From Toxotes chatareus (lineage: Eukaryota > Chordata > Actinopteri > Toxotidae), in contig CM028899.1 of the NCBI GenBank assembly GCA_016801885.1, positions 16,197,501-16,261,500 on the forward strand: a stretch of DNA of 64,000 nt. The letters are read 5' to 3'. The translations under genes and the position numbers were made by a program. Of the stretch, positions 60,332 through 64,000 are shown piece by piece. Position 1 is the stretch's first letter, and the number at the start of each line of letters is the position of its first letter. A model generated the notes under the pieces. That model saw only the letters and a program-made list of their open reading frames with translations, was not told the DNA's origin and made no database searches.

Positions 60332-60373
60332 TATACATATATATGTAGCCTCACATCTATGTATATATATACA
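60180..60373. repeat. Compound (TA)n/(CA)n array
   Basis: Nearly 200 bp of alternating purine-pyrimidine: a TA block (60180-60234), a CA block, mixed TA/CA/GTA units, a second TA block (about 60286-60318), then mixed units to 60373. It produces the YIYIY/THTH spurious frames. Tracts of this composition are prone to cruciform or unwinding and to slippage. Confidence 0.97.
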
Positions 60374-61639
60374 TCTAAGCTCTTCTTTTTATTCTAACCA
60401 GTAGTTTATTCAATAGATGCATTTATTTATTTATTTTCATTTATTTATTTATAAATGTTGGCAATAATTTAATATATTGTCATGCACAACACATACACTT
60501 TTTCTTACCTTAGACAGAGAAAATGTGTGAAATTTAGGGTCTTGGATCCAAAGATCAGTTTTGGGATTTACCCTGCGTCTTTATCCTAGTATCTGGTTTT
60601 TAGATACAACATAATGCTGCTTTCAAGTGCTGGTGATAAGAAACAACACATGTGATATGTTGGCTGCCAAACGCTCCTCATGTTCAGTTGCTATTACACT
60701 TTGAAAATCCACTCAAGAAGATGAGCAGTAAAACAAACTAAACACTCTGCTGAGCGCCAACAAGTTTTATCATGTTTTGGTTCACAATGCTTATCACATT
60801 GTGCCTGTGTGTTTTGTGAACCACTTGTCTTCACCAGAGTGGTAAATTTACACTCGGCTTTGAGGTACACAGAGGCACCACATCATGGCAACAGAGCAGC
60901 TGGAGGGTGAAGTGCTGCAGCCTCACATAAAAGCACCCGTAAACCCGAGACCTCAGTTACCCCAAATGCCCCAACGCTCAGCACACACACAGCTCAGCCC
61001 CAGCCAGACCAGAATAGAGCAGACCATGGTGTTGCCACAAACCCAACTGATCCCACTGACCTCAGTGCATCATCAGGATCTTCTGAGCTAACACAGGTGG
61101 AATGCTGCGACGTTGCAGTGTCTTTTTTTTTGTTTGTTTTTCTTTTTCTCGTCACTGTTTGATGTTTGCCACTGAAATGGATCTCATATGGAAATGCATA
61201 CTCTGCGTAGCTGAGGCTTTCGCTTTGCAGGGATGCAGTTACTATGTCGGAGAGTAACAACATGTTTTATTACCTGTGCGTGCATTCATGCATGTGTTTG
61301 TGTCTATGTGTGTGCATTCAGATTTCCTGTGGTCCAGACATGGGTTTTGGATGTGACAGACGAGCTTGCAAGTATGCTAGTTTGTTTTGGGGCAGGATGT
61401 TCCTCTATAGCAGATGCACAGTGGTTTTTACTTAGACGCTGTATGCGTGTGAGCTTGGGTGCGCTGCATTGCTGCATGAAAGAGTCACTTCAGTCCAACA
61501 ACTTGTTTAAGAAAATTTGTGTCCAGCGTGCGTGCAAAGGCCTTTATTCACAGTGACACAGTAAAAGGTGACAGAGCTTCCCCTCACTTAAAAGTAGTTC
61601 TGTAGCAGTTGAAGATGTACTTCAGTTCTCAGCTGCCTA

Positions 61640-62020
61640 GTTACAGTTAAATGAGACATATTTAGAAAATCTACTCAAGTAAAAAAATATGGTGTACCAT
61701 AATGTAAAAACACTCCTTCAGAAGTTAAAGCCTTTCATTTATAAATAATAAAAGAACAGAAGTATTATCTGCAAAATGTGTTTCAGTAGTGTCTCATTAT
61801 ACAGGAAGAATTCCTACGTTCATAGTTAAATTAATTATACATAATAAAAAGTAGTTTATGTATAATCGCCATTTTATTATTTTAATTAGTTAATATAAAA
61901 CAAGCACATTTCAACTGTTTTACAAACTGTAGGGTAGTTTAACTGATAACGTTTTGAGTTATACCGTCTGATCGTATGTTTTGTATGTGAAGTAATTTTT
62001 AGATCTAGATCATAGAGCAT
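61640..62020 (+). mobile_element. Degenerate interspersed fish repeat (copy 2)
   Basis: Contains CTACTCAAGTAAAA, TACCATAATGTAAAAACAC, ATTATCTGCAAAATGTG, GTGTCTCATTATACAGGAAG and, further on, AACTGTAGGGTAGTTTAAC and CGTATGTTTTGTATGTGAAG, in the order found in a repeat I recall from many percomorph fish sequences. The first 120 bp share a visible backbone with the copy at 42956-43083 on the opposite strand. No open frame or poly(A) tail; a non-autonomous element. Boundaries approximate. Confidence 0.6.
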
Positions 62021-62640
62021 AAAGAGTTTGACAGCTCCTACCTGATGCCGTGTTTGTTATTCAGTCTTATTCAACTCCAGCATGTGAGAGATAACGTGAA
62101 AGGCCGTGGCATAATAACACATGACTGTGTGTGTGTGAGTCTTTGAGACAGACAAGTAAATACATCTGGTTTAACCAAATTAGCAGTGTGGTTTATTACT
62201 TGCTCGCATCTGAAACTAAATACAAATTATCTTGAATATTTATGTATTTTGTATTTTACAGGTATTCTTTAAAAGACAACATGAGAAATGTTGCTTTATC
62301 TGTTTAAACTTGTTAAAAATGGATGAATATGCCAAATCTTACTTCACCTAATCAATATTGAGCAGTGTCTTTTTAATCATACATCATACTGGATAAGTGT
62401 TTAAGGTGATTTAGCTGTAATGCTGTTAAAGACAAATCTACCTGATGTGATGTTTATCACATTTAAAAAAAACCCATAGTGGCTTTAAAGCTGTTTCCAT
62501 TACATTTGACCACAAGTAAACAAGTTTATCAGTAAATTAGAATCAAAAGGGGCAGGTTTGTCTTAGGAAGAATTTTGTTTTTAGGTGTAATGGGCTGCAT
62601 CGAAACCATATATCTCACATCACTCTGCCCCTGATTTCAC

Positions 62641-62661
62641 TGTGTGTGTGTGTGTGTGTGT
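62641..62661. repeat. (GT)n microsatellite
   Basis: About 10 GT units followed by a short GA tract. Confidence 0.9.
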
Positions 62662-64000
62662 GAGAAAGAGAGATAGTGTGTGTAGCTGTGACCTGCTTTC
62701 ATATGACAGCCCACACATTTCAGTACCTCGTGGCTTTTGCTGACCTAGAATGAGGGAAGGGGGCTCAGGAAATCCATGTTTGTGTGTGTGCTTGTGTCTG
62801 TGTGTGTCCGTGTAACTGTAAATGTAGGCATATGTGCATAAGGCTTTTATAGTCTTTTGAAAGCCAGTAACATAATAGCGCACACCATTTTTCTCCAAAA
62901 TGTCATTCTCACTTTCTCTTTCTCCCCTCCCTCGCTCTGCCTCTCTTTCATTTGTCTCTCTCTTTGACAAATGGGAGCGACGTCCATTAGGATGCTTTAT
63001 GAGGTGATGGTGACACAGGGCGCTCTTGACAGCCCCTTACACTGTCTCAACTCCCCAAACACACACACACACTCTCTCTCTCTCAAATCTCCCTGTCTCT
63101 CTCTGCCTCCCTGTTCATCCTCTGTGCTCTTTAATATCAGAGCTCATTGGTCTTTGTCATCCATTGCAGCGCATTCCTGCGCTGTCTCCTTGTGTGTGTG
63201 TGCACGCGCGTGTGTGTGTGGGTTGTGTGTAGCTGAATCCCTCAGCTCTGGCAGGCCCTCCTTGCTGGTCGAGAACCAGGCTCAGCAGGCGCTACACATG
63301 TCTGATCTATGATCCAGGGCTGGCTTTTATTCTGAGGGAGACATACAGTGTTTCCTTTGTGGCAGGGGAGTGGTGCTTGTGTGTGTGTGTGTTGGTGGTG
63401 CTGGTGGGGGGCCACTCAGGGCGGCCTCTCCCCTGGCGTCTAATGCATCCCAGGTCCCCTGGACTGGCTGGCAGGTTGGATGACTGGTGGGGCTCTGGGG
63501 TGCAGACCAGAACAGTAGGTACACACGAATCACTAACAGGTCTGAGCCCTGTTCGCTTTTAAGAAAACATTTAGAAATGTTAATCATATAAGAAATGAGT
63601 TATTTATAAAATAGTTGTGCTTGCTTGCTTCATAGAGACTGTACATTATAAACCACCACCTTGTACAGGTTGTGATTTACATGAGGAAATGTCCCACAGT
63701 CGCTCATCATCCATGACAACCGTAATTCTTGGCTGTTTGACGGATTCTCTCCCTGGTTCGTTTCTGTAAAGATGCTTGGAGACGCTACAAACTTGTTTTC
63801 AGTTATCATGAATTCATAAAAGATGCTACACCGGGCTTCAGAAACTCCTACAGCTTACAGTAGGCTAACGAAACACTTTCAGAGCTAACTCTGAACGACT
63901 CGCCTTAAGTGGACTTGAAAACACTCGCTGGCCCATCTCAAATTTTTCTACAACCCATAATGCCACACTCTCTATGGAAGGCCAGGTACAATGGTGCTCT

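Larger units (their letters stand above)
55601..64000. other. Upstream flank of runx3, no gene supported
   Basis: No recognisable coding exon on either strand. Contains GT arrays at about 56771-56793, 56959-56986 and 62641-62661, a GA tract at about 57145-57172, a large TA/CA array at 60180-60373, and an interspersed repeat at 61640-62020. A dyad stack at 57251-57300 and a RUNX-site cluster at 58249-58359 are candidate P1 regulatory sequence. Confidence 0.6.

Noticed and set aside
60159..60404. YIYIY/THTH-rich predicted protein
   Set aside because: Direct translation of the TA/CA microsatellite.
1..64000. CRISPR arrays, prokaryotic operons, prophage or defence systems
   Set aside because: All periodic repeats are di- to tetranucleotide microsatellites. 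There are no spacer-repeat structures, no long bacterial-type reading frames, and the only real gene is an intron-rich vertebrate one.
1..64000. tRNA, rRNA or microRNA genes
   Set aside because: No tRNA A/B-box arrangement or recognisable rRNA segment was noticed. Hairpin-forming palindromes exist but none resembles a microRNA precursor I know. Reading by eye is not an exhaustive search.

Overview
The window is vertebrate nuclear DNA, almost certainly from a teleost fish. It contains one recognisable protein-coding gene, runx3 (Runt-related transcription factor 3), on the minus strand. It spans about 46 kb, from the distal-promoter start codon at 54836 to the stop codon at 8956. The fish assignment rests on the divergent Runx3 protein, dense (CA)n/(TA)n microsatellites, and three interspersed repeats of types that I recall as common in percomorph fish genomes. 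There is no sign of prokaryotic or viral genes, CRISPR arrays, tRNAs or rRNAs.

Layout, in transcription order on the minus strand. Distal promoter P1 and exon 1 lie at 54779-54836, which begins MASNSIFDSF. An 18.5 kb first intron follows and contains the proximal promoter P2. Exon 2 (36033-36290) serves both isoforms: P2 transcripts start at an internal ATG (MHIPVEPP), and P1 transcripts splice into it 16 bases downstream. Exons 3 (35089-35245) and 4 (33528-33632) complete the Runt DNA-binding domain. Exon 5 (20420-20566) carries the basic nuclear-localisation stretch and start of the activation region. A 75 bp in-frame candidate cassette exon lies at 14335-14409. The last exon (8956-9437) encodes the Pro/Ser/Tyr-rich C-terminus with a PPPY motif and the terminal VWRPY Groucho/TLE-binding peptide. 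All joins are phase-compatible. Predicted lengths are 382 aa (P2) and 396 aa (P1), or 407 and 421 aa with the cassette.

The flanks (1 to about 6 kb, downstream of runx3; about 55.6-64 kb, upstream of P1) contain no gene I can support. The rest is intronic or intergenic DNA with microsatellites, interspersed repeats and several motif-dense blocks that could be enhancers.

Most notable observations: (1) the cassette exon, placed where RUNX2 has its own alternatively used segment; (2) a GC-AG intron inside the Runt domain; (3) CA/GU microsatellites lying 14-28 bases beyond the donor sites of both downstream Runt-domain exons; (4) a roughly 300 bp intron-4 block with three exact dyads, made of paired TCF/LEF, E-box and octamer motifs; (5) a three-site RUNX cluster and a stack of three palindromes upstream of P1. 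I found no wholly new biological system; the interest is regulatory.
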